From: an uncultured Pirellulaceae bacterium
GTDB lineage: Bacteria; Planctomycetota; Planctomycetia; Pirellulales; Pirellulaceae
Assembly: GCA_938083195.1 (NCBI GenBank)
Contig: CALKCK010000042.1
Span: forward strand, 27,740-91,739
Reading direction: 5' to 3'
DNA length: 64,000 nucleotides
In this document: in pieces, positions 46,178-55,972 of the stretch
Numbering within the stretch: the first letter of the stretch is position 1
Layout of the letters: every line of letters starts with the position of its first letter
The notes under the pieces: generated by a model
Seen by the model: only the letters and a program-made list of their open reading frames with translations
Told to the model about the DNA's origin: nothing
Database searches by the model: none
Made by a program: the position numbers and the translations under genes

Positions 46178-47529
46178 TTCTCGTTGTCCAAAACTGGTAT
46201 CGGGAAGAGCTCAGAGGGCTTGCGAGCTATTTGCAGTAATTCCAGAAAATCCGCAGCAAGTTCTGGTCGTTGCGTTGCGAGGTCGGTTCCCTCGCCAATG
46301 TCATTGGTAAGATTATAAATTTCGACCTTGCCTAGCTTCTTTTTCGTGCTGTTCCGAACCACCTTCCAATTCCCTTTTCTCAAACCTTGGCGAGTCCCCA
46401 ATTCCCAGTAAAGATACTCGTGTTCTTTCTGACTGGGTCGGCCCAATAACTCAGGAACAAAGCTGATGCCGTCGATGTTCGCAGGAACTTTTGCACCCGC
46501 CAATTCGGCAAAGGTTGGCAACAAATCCTGAAACCCTGAAATGTGATCGCTTTCGGACCCCGACTTAATTTTCCCCGGCCAACTCACAACCAACGGCACC
46601 CTGATCCCTCCTTCGTAAGTCGCTCCCTTTTTACCACGAAGCGGGCCGGCAGCATTAAAGTGCGCCAGTGTCTTGCCTGCTCCGTGGGGGCCATTGTCGG
46701 ATGAAAAAATAATCAGTGTGTTTTCAAGCTCGCCCAACGCCTGAACCTCTTTAATAATTCGCCCAACATCTCGATCCATTCGCGAGATCATAGCAGCCTG
46801 GGTTTTCTGATTAGCCGACCAAGTTGTCGCTTGATAGGACTCCAAATCCGGCACTTGAAAACTTGTGTGAGGAATCGTGTAAGGAACGTAAACAAAAAAT
46901 GGCTTGTCACGGGGCGTTGCAATAAAACTTAACGCCTGTTCTGTGATTAAATCGTGCGAGTACTGCTCCTTCTGGCCTTTTGCATTTCCAGTTAAGACTA
47001 CTTTTTTATCGTTCTTCCAAAGATGTCCCGGGTAATAATTGTGCGCTTCCCGCTGACAGTTGTAACCATAGAATTGGTCAAACCCTCGAAGGACTGGATC
47101 GCCCACAGAACCTGGATAACCTTGCCCCCATTTGCCAAATGCTCCTGTCGCGTAACCAGCTTTCTGCATTACCTCGCCCAAGGTCACATACGATTTAGGA
47201 ATAGGTACGTTGCCCTCAAATTCTAACGCCCGATTACCACGAATCGGACAATGGCCAGTGTGAAGCCCCGTCAATAAAACGCAGCGGGCAGGCGCACAAA
47301 CTGGAGCCCCGGAATAGTGGTCGGTAAAACGCATTCCAGTCCTTGCCAGGCGGTCAATATTCGGAGTCTTGATTTTTTCCTGTCCGTAACACCCCAAATC
47401 TCCGTAACCTAAATCATCTGCCAAAATGTAGATGATATTTGGTCGTTTCTCAGTTGCTTCGGCAACGTGGGTCACCAACAAAGCAGCCAAAACTAACAGG
47501 ACACATCGTGTTGAATAGAGGATCCACAT
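46174..47529 (-). CDS. Secreted arylsulfatase A-like sulfatase
   Basis: 451 residues with a signal peptide (about 1-25). The S1 sulfatase pattern is complete: PNIIYILADDLGYGDLGCYG (metal-binding Asp pair), the formylglycine site PVCAPARCVLLTG (C-A-P-A-R), the FGKWGQG lysine motif and IIFSSDNGPHGAG with metal-binding Asp-Asn. It removes sulfate esters from a secreted or captured substrate after maturation of the cysteine. It is first of a two-gene unit with the LamG-like gene. This is the third sulfatase domain of the window, in a different branch from those at 30-35 kb. Confidence 0.9.
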   Translation of the reverse strand: MWILYSTRCVLLVLAALLVTHVAEATEKRPNIIYILADDLGYGDLGCYGQEKIKTPNIDRLARTGMRFTDHYSGAPVCAPARCVLLTGLHTGHCPIRGNRALEFEGNVPIPKSYVTLGEVMQKAGYATGAFGKWGQGYPGSVGDPVLRGFDQFYGYNCQREAHNYYPGHLWKNDKKVVLTGNAKGQKEQYSHDLITEQALSFIATPRDKPFFVYVPYTIPHTSFQVPDLESYQATTWSANQKTQAAMISRMDRDVGRIIKEVQALGELENTLIIFSSDNGPHGAGKTLAHFNAAGPLRGKKGATYEGGIRVPLVVSWPGKIKSGSESDHISGFQDLLPTFAELAGAKVPANIDGISFVPELLGRPSQKEHEYLYWELGTRQGLRKGNWKVVRNSTKKKLGKVEIYNLTNDIGEGTDLATQRPELAADFLELLQIARKPSELFPIPVLDNEK

Positions 47530-47613
47530 CTTCCCACCTCACAAAAAAACAGCTAAGTAACCAAAAAAAAAGACACCGCCGACTCGATCAGCGATGCCTC
47601 TTGGATTCATATT

Positions 47614-47640
47614 GTACCCACTTCAATTCGGCAGTGGGAC
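47614..47640 (-). terminator. Possible terminator hairpin
   Basis: CCCACT (47617-47622) pairs with AGTGGG (47633-47638) with a 10-base loop, extended by two further pairs past a bulge. It lies 27 bp beyond the stop of the Lys/Gly-tailed gene and upstream of the sulfatase start. No T run follows. Confidence 0.35.
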
Positions 47641-47666
47641 AAAAAGCTAAATTCTTAATTCGAAAA

Positions 47667-48506
47667 TTACTTACCTTTGCCACTCGGCTTGCCTTTGCCA
47701 AACGCCTTGCCCTTTCCCTTCGCTTTTCCTTCTGACTTACCTTTTGAATTGCCATTTGGGTTTTGGAAAACAAAAGTTTCACCAATCATCTCTTCGACTT
47801 CTCTCTTTTGCGACGGACTCAATTTAGAAAGTAAACGACTTCGTGCCTTATCTCGTAGTTTTGCAATTTCTCGCTGCAAGTCTTCCTGCATCTGCACTTG
47901 ATAGTCTCGCAACTCTTGGGATTGCTCATCAGTGATCTTAAGATCAGATTTAATAGGGTCAGCCGTCAAAACTTGAACCAGGTCACGACGCTGTAATAAA
48001 GATTGCATCCTCAACTGCCGCAGTCGCTTAACCTGATGAGGAAGCAGCAACTCATTCATTTCTCGCTCAGCAGAGTCGCGAATCTCTTTAATTTGGCTCG
48101 GAAGATTTTCGGTATCTGTGAAATCAATTTGTCTTAACTGATTTGCCATTTCCTTTTGCAATGCTCTTTGTCGGTCCTGAAACTCCCGGTACTGATCGTC
48201 AACCATCTCGATGTCTTCGCGAATACGCGGGTTAGCCAGAAGACCAAGTTCGCTGCTGGCAGATCCGTAACGCGAGGCAGTTGATCCAATAGGCATCCCC
48301 TGGGCAATATCGTTGATCAGCGGAATCAAAGATCGCAATTCAGGGTTTTCAGCGGATGCCCTTTTGGCCGACCCAATGAAATTTCCATACTCCTCTTTCG
48401 AGTCGAACATTCCACCCTTGCCTTCTTTGCCCTCTTTCTCCTGACCGAAACAGGGAACGGCCAAAGCCAACACAAATAAACTAACGAGAATTTGATTAAT
48501 TTTCAT
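47667..48506 (-). CDS. Secreted helical protein with Lys/Gly-rich C-terminal tail
   Basis: 279 residues with a signal peptide (ending FGQ). The middle (about 80-240) is strongly helical with heptad-like charge patterning and LTXXQ/Spy-like features: LLPHQVKRLRQLRMQ, ITDEQSQELRDYQ, LSPSQKREVEEMI. The final 25 residues consist almost only of K and G with S, A and F (repeats of the KGK/GKG type), a disordered, strongly basic tail. Spy/CpxP-like proteins are periplasmic chaperones or stress sensors; that role is an analogy. The basic tail could bind acidic sugars or nucleic acid. Confidence 0.7.
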   Translation of the reverse strand: MKINQILVSLFVLALAVPCFGQEKEGKEGKGGMFDSKEEYGNFIGSAKRASAENPELRSLIPLINDIAQGMPIGSTASRYGSASSELGLLANPRIREDIEMVDDQYREFQDRQRALQKEMANQLRQIDFTDTENLPSQIKEIRDSAEREMNELLLPHQVKRLRQLRMQSLLQRRDLVQVLTADPIKSDLKITDEQSQELRDYQVQMQEDLQREIAKLRDKARSRLLSKLSPSQKREVEEMIGETFVFQNPNGNSKGKSEGKAKGKGKAFGKGKPSGKGK

Positions 48507-48752
48507 TATTCCAAAACCTTAAGAAACCATTTTCAAACTAGATTCAACTTGCCAACTCGATATTTCAACGAAGTGAAAATCAAACTCCATCGCTTCCGCT
48601 TAATCCCAACGGGAACCGGAACCAATCAATACGCAATTAAGGCGTAAACATACGGCACGATGCCGTATCAGTCAACCTTTGCGGGGGTATAAACGGCCTC
48701 CAATTGGGCGACGCCGTCAAAAAACCTACGCTCCACACAGACCAAAAACAGG

Positions 48753-49385
48753 CTATTGATGCCCAAGCAAGCTCTTAACTTTCTTTTGCAATGTCTTTAA
48801 CTCTTCTGAATGGCCTTGTCGGGCAAGTTTCTGTGCGTTCCGATCGAGGCCATGATTTGTAGCGTCATCGTAGACAACTTGCTCATCCTTCATCTCAGCT
48901 ACGATATGATTGAATTGATGATTCAAGGTTTCTTCAAGGTTAGCAATCACCCCTGCCTTACTCTTGCCCGTGCTAAAGAAACGACGCTTAGCTTTCATCT
49001 TTCTGGCAATCTCAATCTTCGCTTTCAAGGCAAAAATTTCGCCGATGTCAAAATGCCCCTGCTCATGGTCGAGGAGGCGAACATTGTAGAGTTGCCTATT
49101 CCATGATTTTTTTTGCAGCATAATCGAATACACTTCGAGGTCCGTTACGTAGATTTGAAACCGCTGATCCTTTTCGTGAAGCTGGTAACGATATTCATAA
49201 CGCACCTCGATTTCTGTTGAAGCGGCAAAATTTTTAATCGTATCAGGTGGAGAACCTTGGTAATCTTTTTTAACCAACGGCCCCTGCTCATACCGACGAG
49301 GCTTGGAATCCGAATCCTGAGCTAAGGCGAAACTAACAGCCAGCACATTGAGGCTTAGAATTGAAGCCACGATCGTTAAACGCAT
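48753..49385 (-). CDS. DUF922-like secreted Zn-dependent protease
   Basis: About 210 residues from the ATG at 49385, which begins a clear signal peptide (MRLTIVASILSLNVLAVSFA); an upstream ATG at 49484 would bury it. The core has HEQGHFDIGE, an HExxH zinc motif followed by a Glu, in the context LLDHEQGHFDI seen in DUF922 proteins, and an upstream strand pair (IEVRYEYRYQL). DUF922 is described as a predicted secreted zinc protease. The C-terminal part is helical (NHQFNHIVAEM, KTLQKKVKSLL). The substrate is unknown. Confidence 0.75.
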   Translation of the reverse strand: MRLTIVASILSLNVLAVSFALAQDSDSKPRRYEQGPLVKKDYQGSPPDTIKNFAASTEIEVRYEYRYQLHEKDQRFQIYVTDLEVYSIMLQKKSWNRQLYNVRLLDHEQGHFDIGEIFALKAKIEIARKMKAKRRFFSTGKSKAGVIANLEETLNHQFNHIVAEMKDEQVVYDDATNHGLDRNAQKLARQGHSEELKTLQKKVKSLLGHQ

Positions 49386-49553
49386 CGAAGCCACTGTCCA
49401 TCCAAATTTAGAAACCAAAGAAACCGCCTTAAAAATAGCTGCCATATCGGAAAGCAGATCGAATTGCCAACCGCTTCTCGTCATTGCATTCTAACAACTC
49501 CAGCGAACTGTCAACTCAGCAGCATGCCCCTCCCAACCAGGCCGAACCAAAAT

Positions 49554-50939
49554 CTAGTCCTCAGACTCGCTTAAACAATACAGCTTCGACGCTGTTCGAA
49601 GCAACAATTTATCGCCAACTACTGCTGGAGATGCGAGAGACAGTTCGGCCAAATCACTCGTTTCGAGTATTTTAAATTCAGGCCCCGGTTGAATTGTATA
49701 GGTCAAACCATCTTCGTTAAGACAGAAAATTTTACCGTTGTAGGCCCAAGGAGATGCTGTAAATGAACCACGCGGTTTCAACCGCTGCTTGCCATAAACT
49801 TCCACACCGGTTTTGGCATCGTGGCAAGTCAAGAAACCGAAATCGTAAAGCGTATAAAGATAATCTCCATAAACCAACTGAGTGGTGTTGTAGGGTGCAG
49901 AACGCGGCGTGTACCAGGCAATAAATTCATTCTCGGTGTACTTGTCTGTATTAGGCGCAAGATCACCATGTGCTCCAGGCTTAATCGCAAAAGTGTTCTT
50001 GTGTGGAGCCCCCACATATCCCGACGCTAGATAGCAAAGTCCGTGAGCCGAAAAGGGAGACGAAATGACAAGATTCGCTTTACCGTCGAATTCCCAAAGG
50101 ACCTCGCCCGACAATGAATACCCTCGATTCTTTCGCTGACCCGGAACAACAATTTCGGTTCTTATCTCATTTTCCCAAACAAAGGGGGTGGACCAAGTAT
50201 GCGTTTCATCTCGCTGCTTATTCCAAATTTCTTTACCTGTGGCTCCGTCATAAGAGGCAATCCAGGAACTCTCCATATTGTCATAAACCACAATCAATTT
50301 TCCATCGTGCACAACTGGAGAAGACGCAGCTCCCCAATCATTAAGGGTTTTTTTAGGTTCAATCTTTTTTGACCAAATCGAATTGCCGTCCAGGTCATAA
50401 CAGTAAATCCCAACATCTCCGAAAACGACAAACAATCGCTCTCCATCACTCGCGGGCGTCTCGGCGGCATAAGAACTTTTGGGGTGCCGAGGAATCAAGG
50501 GTTGGCCAGTATGAGCTTCCTTCTTCCAAATCTGTTGCCCACTATTAAGGTCAAAGCAATAAACCATCCAATGGTGAAGGCCTTTCGCCGGGTCTCGGAC
50601 TCCTTCGCCCAAGTAAAGTCCTTTTTTAGGTTTTACATTTTCTTCATCACCTACAACCGCGGTCAAAAAAACACGATCCCCCACGACCACCGGACAGGAC
50701 CATCCCCAACCGGGAACATCCACTACCCATTTCACATTTTTTGTTGTTGACCAAGATTCCGGGAGTCCTGAATTATCGGGTGCAAGGCCGTCGGCATTGT
50801 TGCCCCGAAAACGCATCGAACTCGGTGGAGTTGAATTCTCCTCCTGTGCTTCGCTCTCGCCATTGACCCAACACAAACTTAGGCCTATCCCAAAAAAGAA
50901 CACGCCGACCCACTTCGTAATATTTGAATTCATCGCCAC
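49554..50939 (-). CDS. Secreted PQQ-like beta-propeller protein (BamB-like fold)
   Basis: 461 residues with a signal peptide. Repeated blades show the PQQ/WD-like pattern YCFDLNSGQQIWKKEAH, YCYDLDGNSIWSKKI, ASYDGATGKEIWNKQ, TCHDAKTGVEVYGKQ. The opening WRG-like segment MRFRGNNADGLAPDNSGLPESW is typical of planctomycete PQQ-propellers. It lacks a cytochrome domain and probably lacks the full set of PQQ-dehydrogenase residues, so it may be structural or a binding protein. Related propellers are encoded at 56749 and 61874. It is flanked by convergent or divergent genes and appears to be a single unit. Confidence 0.85.
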   Translation of the reverse strand: MAMNSNITKWVGVFFFGIGLSLCWVNGESEAQEENSTPPSSMRFRGNNADGLAPDNSGLPESWSTTKNVKWVVDVPGWGWSCPVVVGDRVFLTAVVGDEENVKPKKGLYLGEGVRDPAKGLHHWMVYCFDLNSGQQIWKKEAHTGQPLIPRHPKSSYAAETPASDGERLFVVFGDVGIYCYDLDGNSIWSKKIEPKKTLNDWGAASSPVVHDGKLIVVYDNMESSWIASYDGATGKEIWNKQRDETHTWSTPFVWENEIRTEIVVPGQRKNRGYSLSGEVLWEFDGKANLVISSPFSAHGLCYLASGYVGAPHKNTFAIKPGAHGDLAPNTDKYTENEFIAWYTPRSAPYNTTQLVYGDYLYTLYDFGFLTCHDAKTGVEVYGKQRLKPRGSFTASPWAYNGKIFCLNEDGLTYTIQPGPEFKILETSDLAELSLASPAVVGDKLLLRTASKLYCLSESED

Positions 50940-51290
50940 AAAACCCTTAGCATCAAAAACAATTGATTGTGCGAGCTACCGCTCGAATAGACTAGAAAAA
51001 TCTCCGCCGTCGACCAAAGATCCCACGAGAATCGAACCTTCGTTGCCTCGCTTCATTCTGGCGTCTAACAAACCTCACTAATTAGAAGCAGTTATTAGAG
51101 GCAGTTATCTCAAGTACATCTTCGAAACTTAATTATTAATTGCAACTCAATAAGCAATTGATTTTGACACTTATTCAAAAATCTCGACAAATCTCCACTC
51201 TTGTTTGACAGTTAATGCCTCTCCTTCCAAAATAGTATTTCGACCGCTCAGATTCATTACTGCACCGCTCTACCTAAATCGAATGTAAAA
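50940..51290. other. Intergenic region, about 350 bp
   Basis: Divergent promoter region between the PQQ-propeller and sialidase genes. It contains a TTGACA box at 51205-51210 with no well-spaced -10, and a short duplication (AGCAGTTATTAG / AGGCAGTTATCT, about 51086-51110). A tRNA-like T-arm here was examined and rejected. Confidence 0.35.
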
Positions 51291-52460
51291 ATGAACCCAC
51301 CCAAACAAACTAACTTGACCCTGCTAAGTCTTTGCCTCTGTTTATTAATCACGCAACTATCGACCGCACAAACGCCAATTGAATCTGGAGTCGAACCATT
51401 CCTCGGAACGCCCATTTTGGAATCTTCGCAGGTATTCAAAAATGAGCGGTTTCCTAACGTCACGGTAACACGTCGCGGGACGGTTCTCGCATCCTGGGGG
51501 AGCAATCACATTCGCGTTCGCCGCAGCGAAGATGGCGGCAAAACATGGGGACCAGAATTATCCATTACGAAATCTGGAATTCATGGCGGTGGAACAACCG
51601 TCGACGAAAATACGGGAGATATTCTCATGTTTGTCGAAGACCACCATCCACCAGCGCCACTCACGATGTACCGCAGTCAGGATGATGGTAAATCCTGGAA
51701 AGCTGACAAGACAAACATTGAGCCCGACAAAAATGGCAATTTGCCTTCGATGCATATGAACGAACACGGCATCACGCTGCGGCATGGGCCTCACCGAGGA
51801 CGCCTTATTCGTGCATCCCGGTACTATGGAAAAAAGAACGATCGATCCGAGTGGCCTAACCACTACACCAATGCAATTTTTAGTGACGACAACGGCAAGT
51901 CGTGGAAAACAAGCGAACCGTTTCCAGAAAACGGCACCGGAGAGGCGACACTTGCCGAACTGGCCGACGGGCGTATTTACTACAACTCACGTGTCCACTG
52001 GCAAGAACGCCCTAACAATACTCGCCGTCGGAGCGCGATCAGCGAAGACGGCGGACAAACCTGGAAAGATTGGGACATTGTTGAAGTTCTACCCGATGGA
52101 CACCAACACCGATCCTACGGATGCATGGGAGGATTGGTCCGGTTACCTGTCAACGGACAAGACATTTTAATCTTCAGCAACATCGATACCGAAAATCCAA
52201 AACGCGAGCGGGCTACCGTTTGGGCAAGTTTTGATGGTGGAAAAACATGGCCAGTCAAACGATTGGTGTTCGCAGGAGCATCTGCCTATTCTTCCCTGAC
52301 CGCCGGTCGTCCCGGAACCGCCTCCCAAGGCTGGATCTACCTTCACTACGAAGGAGGACCAACCGGCGGATCACAGGTTGCTCGCTTCAATCTGTCCTGG
52401 CTTGCCAAAGGCGAACTAACCGGCGACGGCAAAATCCCAGAGGGAATTCTTAAACCCTAA
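51291..52460 (+). CDS. Secreted exo-alpha-sialidase-like (BNR/Asp-box) protein
   Basis: 389 residues with a signal peptide (ending STAQ). Five Asp boxes of the S-x-D-x-G-x-T/S-W type are visible (SEDGGKTW, SQDDGKSW, SDDNGKSW, SEDGGQTW, SFDGGKTW), giving a six-bladed sialidase propeller, with FPNVTVTRRGTVLASW near the FRIP position and HRGRLIRASRYYG in the middle. Members hydrolyse sialic acid or related acidic sugars. The catalytic Tyr near the C-terminus could be in YLHYEGG. The real glycan is uncertain because many planctomycete members are not true sialidases. Confidence 0.85.
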   Translation: MNPPKQTNLTLLSLCLCLLITQLSTAQTPIESGVEPFLGTPILESSQVFKNERFPNVTVTRRGTVLASWGSNHIRVRRSEDGGKTWGPELSITKSGIHGGGTTVDENTGDILMFVEDHHPPAPLTMYRSQDDGKSWKADKTNIEPDKNGNLPSMHMNEHGITLRHGPHRGRLIRASRYYGKKNDRSEWPNHYTNAIFSDDNGKSWKTSEPFPENGTGEATLAELADGRIYYNSRVHWQERPNNTRRRSAISEDGGQTWKDWDIVEVLPDGHQHRSYGCMGGLVRLPVNGQDILIFSNIDTENPKRERATVWASFDGGKTWPVKRLVFAGASAYSSLTAGRPGTASQGWIYLHYEGGPTGGSQVARFNLSWLAKGELTGDGKIPEGILKP

Positions 52461-52545
52461 ACTCTGCCTTGCATCATCACAAACTCAACATGCAAACGAT
52501 GGGGTCGCGGTTGATTCCGAATTTTTAGATCAGACCACAAAGATA

Positions 52546-55500
52546 TCAATCATCTGCGTCCGAAGCCTGCTCATAATCCTGCAGCAATTGAACCATCTTA
52601 GGTCGGCTTTTTCGGATTTTATCTATTTCAAAACCCCTTCCAGTTGCCTCGCCAATGCCCTCATAAATTTCCACGGTTCGTTTACTCAAATCAGAATGAA
52701 TCACCTCGACAGGTGTCCGGCCGTCGGCATTTTTTTTGTTCCGATCCGCACCATGCCTGAGCAGTAGTTCGACAAACTCGAAATCGCAAAGAAACGCTGC
52801 CACGTGCAAAGAAGTATTTCCGTCTCGGTTACTCCCCGAAACTCTTGCTCCTCTCTGGATCAAAAACTTACCGATCTCGACATTGGCAAACAACGCAGCC
52901 TGACCTAGTGGAGTCCTGCCGTTTTCAAGATGGCGAGCACTCACGTTAGCACCTCGACGGACCAAATCTTTTACTTTTGGTAGATCGTTTTCAGAAATCG
53001 CATCCCACAATCCTGACCGGGAAGGAACTCGATCTCTGCGAATCTTTTTCTCCTCAGCAATCGCTGCCTTTTGATTAGTGGTAACATGAAATATGAAATC
53101 ATTACTAAAGAGGCCGCTTGGGTTTTGAATTTGAAGCATATGCAAGCCCTCGGGCGGCAACTCCACGAGTTCAATTTCAACACTGTCCTCTTCGATTTCG
53201 ACGCTTCCACTAACCCGTCGCCCATCGACAATCACCGCCGCGTCTTCCGCAACATGCCGACCGCTGATCGACATCTTCAAATTCCCTTCGTACAAAAACG
53301 GAAATTTCTGATGCCCCCGCTGAGCATGCAAGGAGCCCTTGGTCCACAGTGCGGGTTGTGGCGTCTGATCCCGATGGTTGCCTGCATGCCTCGCCGTAAA
53401 GGTGCCAACAAACAGATCCTGATTCGCTAATTGAATCAGTTCTTCCCGCGAATAAGACTCACCCAACTCAAAGGAGCTCGACACATGCGAACCGCTCGTT
53501 GAAACCTTCGAACGTTCAACAAGCAATCGATATTTCCCACCTTCTAATTCAGCGTCAAACTGCAACTGTACTTGAGATGACGATTCGCGATCCAACAGGG
53601 CACCATCTACCTGCAGCACCACCGCCCCCTCAGCTGATGCACCTTCGAGTGCCTTCAGCAAATCAGACGATCGTCCACTTTTGGCCGTGAAACGATTTAA
53701 TGTCACCTGACGACCTAAAGCCCCGGAAACTCCCGTGCTTCCCTCTAGTACCATCTTCCAAACTGGATTGAATCTTGCTCGCCCACCCCATGACATTTTC
53801 CAAATTGACTCTTCATCCAATCCAGCTTCGGCGATCCTGCGAAAGAAAGGAAACTCTATAATATTCAACCGTCCTTGCGGAAGAATAAGCCAACGATCGT
53901 AAGCCCCTCGCCACGTTGGGGCGTCCATCCCAGTACCCGGCGTATTGGTACTCACTAAATACGGCATCCGATGACAGTCACCGCAGACATTAAATCTAAC
54001 CTTCGAAGGATCATCGTCGCCAGAAATATGAAACAGCTCAAAACCTTTTTTAGCTTCTCGAGACAAGACATTCGTGTAGGCTCTGCGCTGAGCCGGCGGA
54101 AATGGAACATCGAGAAGAAATTTTGACAGCGCATCTCGCTCGCTTCTCGACAATGCTCCCACCTTACCCTCATCGTTGACCACGTCTAATTCAACGCTAC
54201 CCATCGTGGACGCAAGCGATCCATCGACAACACTTCGAATCGTTGAGACAGGGATATTCGGATCACTATTAGGCTCCACATGCGCGTGAATGCTCGCACT
54301 ATTGTTTCCGCCATACGGGTCGCCGGGGATACCATCCCAGTGAAACGGAGCGGTGTCTCTCAACCCGCGCAGTGGCATCGTCGATCTCGGCATGATTTGA
54401 TTCCCCCCTGTCACCACAGGAGTTTTCAAAACCCAAAGCAGTTGATCTGTATGTCCATCGGGGTGGCAACTAGCGCAGGAAAAGGTTCCGCTTGTCGAAG
54501 CCCTTGCGGAATTGAAGACAGCCCGACCTTTTTTGTATTCAGCCGGTGTTGGATCCTCCAGCGCGATCGTCTCCGCGACGATCGGTTGAGCCGGATCATC
54601 AAGCTCAACGATGGAAACAGTGTTGGCAATGCTGTTGTGCACCCAGGCGCGTGAGACTTCTCCCGTCTTGTTCGATTCCAGTGCAATCCCACGCGGAACG
54701 GAACCCACGCCTACACGACCTAGCACTTTCCCCGTATCTGGATTGACGGTGAACAGCTTATCTGAGCCTGCCGCAGTGACGACTAAGATCTGATCATCGT
54801 CGCTAATTTTGATTGCGAATGGGGTGGCAAGCGCATCTTGAGCGTCAAACTCAGCGGGAGGAGCAGGTTCCAAATCAATGAATTCTGGTTGGCTTGCGTT
54901 CAACCCACGAAACTCAATTTTCGTAATCTGGTTTAGGAAAGCGCGATTGCCCAACTCCGCCAACCCGTGTTTTTTGGTTCCCGCCCGCCCGTTAACATCA
55001 TTCCGGGCATCCGTTTGAGCCACAAAAACTCGACCTTTTGAGTCTACGGCCACACCGTACAGCAAAGTACCTATCGAATCGACAGTTTCGATCAACTCAT
55101 CGGTCTTCGTATCGAAAACAAAAAGATCCCGATCGGGAACATTGGGATGCTTAACAATATCAACTACATGGCCCAAAGAAAGAACATTGTTGTTCGATAT
55201 TGAGTGATCCCAGGCGTCAAAGGTTACCAAATCACTTCCAATCTCCTCTTTCTTACCGCCCGAAAGCTGGGTTCGATTGTTGGATTCGAATGGAATCACA
55301 TAGAGTCGATCTCCTCGAACAGAAATGGCTCGTGGGTCCTGCCCGACAATATCAAGGCGTTTGATGAGTTTTCGCGTTGGAACGTCGACAACTGCAATTT
55401 CATTTTCCGCCGAAAGCGCTACATAGGCTTTTTCATTACCTGCAAAAGCAATCCCAACAGGTTCGTCAAAACGGGTAGCACGGCCCTTCTTTTCAAACGC

Positions 55501-55944
55501 CTGAATTGTCGCAACGACCTGAAAACAGGTGCGGCTCTCAGAGTCAATATCGACCACACTGACCGAGTCAGAAATATGATTAGCGACCCAAACCTCTTTG
55601 CCATCCGGACGGACAGCGACACTGACTGGATCAATCCCAACATTGATTCGATGCACAACTTCATTACTTGCTTTTTCAATCACATCGAGCGTATCGGCGG
55701 GCGTGTTGACCGCAAACACAAACCGATCGCTTACCGCAATCGGTGATGAATGAGGACTCATGTAACTTCGGTTACCAACTTTACTTGGCACGCGAATTAA
55801 TTCGCTCGAAACGACAGGCCGGTACACTCGACTTATTGAAAAAGTGTGGTTCGAATTTTTATCGTAGGTCGCCGAACCGGCAAGGATACCAGCCGCGACC
55901 GAAACAATAACAACCCAAATACAAGTTAGTTTCACTCGAACCAC
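52546..55944 (-). CDS. YVTN propeller / cytochrome c / IPT-like / ankyrin multidomain protein
   Basis: 1132 residues; GTG start and an N-terminal membrane or signal segment (about 7-24). Residues about 70-450 are a YVTN-type propeller (VAVRPDGKEVWVANHISDSVSVVD, RAWVHNSIANTVSIVELDD). Then two haem motifs, CASCH and CGDCH, sit in a di-haem peroxidase-like region with intervening TMPLRGLRDTAPFHWDG. A beta-sandwich of IPT type (about 870-980: LHMLQIQNPSGLFSNDFIFHV) follows, and three or four ankyrin repeats close the protein (NGRTPLGQAALFANVEIGKFLIQRGA, DGNTSLHVAAF). Propeller-plus-cytochrome is known in bacteria; the added ankyrin tail is unusual. It follows the selenoprotein gene by 28 bp and is likely in its operon. 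Confidence 0.82.
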   Translation of the reverse strand: MVRVKLTCIWVVIVSVAAGILAGSATYDKNSNHTFSISRVYRPVVSSELIRVPSKVGNRSYMSPHSSPIAVSDRFVFAVNTPADTLDVIEKASNEVVHRINVGIDPVSVAVRPDGKEVWVANHISDSVSVVDIDSESRTCFQVVATIQAFEKKGRATRFDEPVGIAFAGNEKAYVALSAENEIAVVDVPTRKLIKRLDIVGQDPRAISVRGDRLYVIPFESNNRTQLSGGKKEEIGSDLVTFDAWDHSISNNNVLSLGHVVDIVKHPNVPDRDLFVFDTKTDELIETVDSIGTLLYGVAVDSKGRVFVAQTDARNDVNGRAGTKKHGLAELGNRAFLNQITKIEFRGLNASQPEFIDLEPAPPAEFDAQDALATPFAIKISDDDQILVVTAAGSDKLFTVNPDTGKVLGRVGVGSVPRGIALESNKTGEVSRAWVHNSIANTVSIVELDDPAQPIVAETIALEDPTPAEYKKGRAVFNSARASTSGTFSCASCHPDGHTDQLLWVLKTPVVTGGNQIMPRSTMPLRGLRDTAPFHWDGIPGDPYGGNNSASIHAHVEPNSDPNIPVSTIRSVVDGSLASTMGSVELDVVNDEGKVGALSRSERDALSKFLLDVPFPPAQRRAYTNVLSREAKKGFELFHISGDDDPSKVRFNVCGDCHRMPYLVSTNTPGTGMDAPTWRGAYDRWLILPQGRLNIIEFPFFRRIAEAGLDEESIWKMSWGGRARFNPVWKMVLEGSTGVSGALGRQVTLNRFTAKSGRSSDLLKALEGASAEGAVVLQVDGALLDRESSSQVQLQFDAELEGGKYRLLVERSKVSTSGSHVSSSFELGESYSREELIQLANQDLFVGTFTARHAGNHRDQTPQPALWTKGSLHAQRGHQKFPFLYEGNLKMSISGRHVAEDAAVIVDGRRVSGSVEIEEDSVEIELVELPPEGLHMLQIQNPSGLFSNDFIFHVTTNQKAAIAEEKKIRRDRVPSRSGLWDAISENDLPKVKDLVRRGANVSARHLENGRTPLGQAALFANVEIGKFLIQRGARVSGSNRDGNTSLHVAAFLCDFEFVELLLRHGADRNKKNADGRTPVEVIHSDLSKRTVEIYEGIGEATGRGFEIDKIRKSRPKMVQLLQDYEQASDADD

Positions 55945-55972
55945 CTTAATAGCTAACGCTGGTTACACAATT

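Noticed and set aside
51015..51075. Possible tRNA on the minus strand (GGTTCGATTCTCG resembles a T-arm)
   Set aside because: The T-stem has a mismatch, and no matching acceptor or anticodon stem can be built around it.
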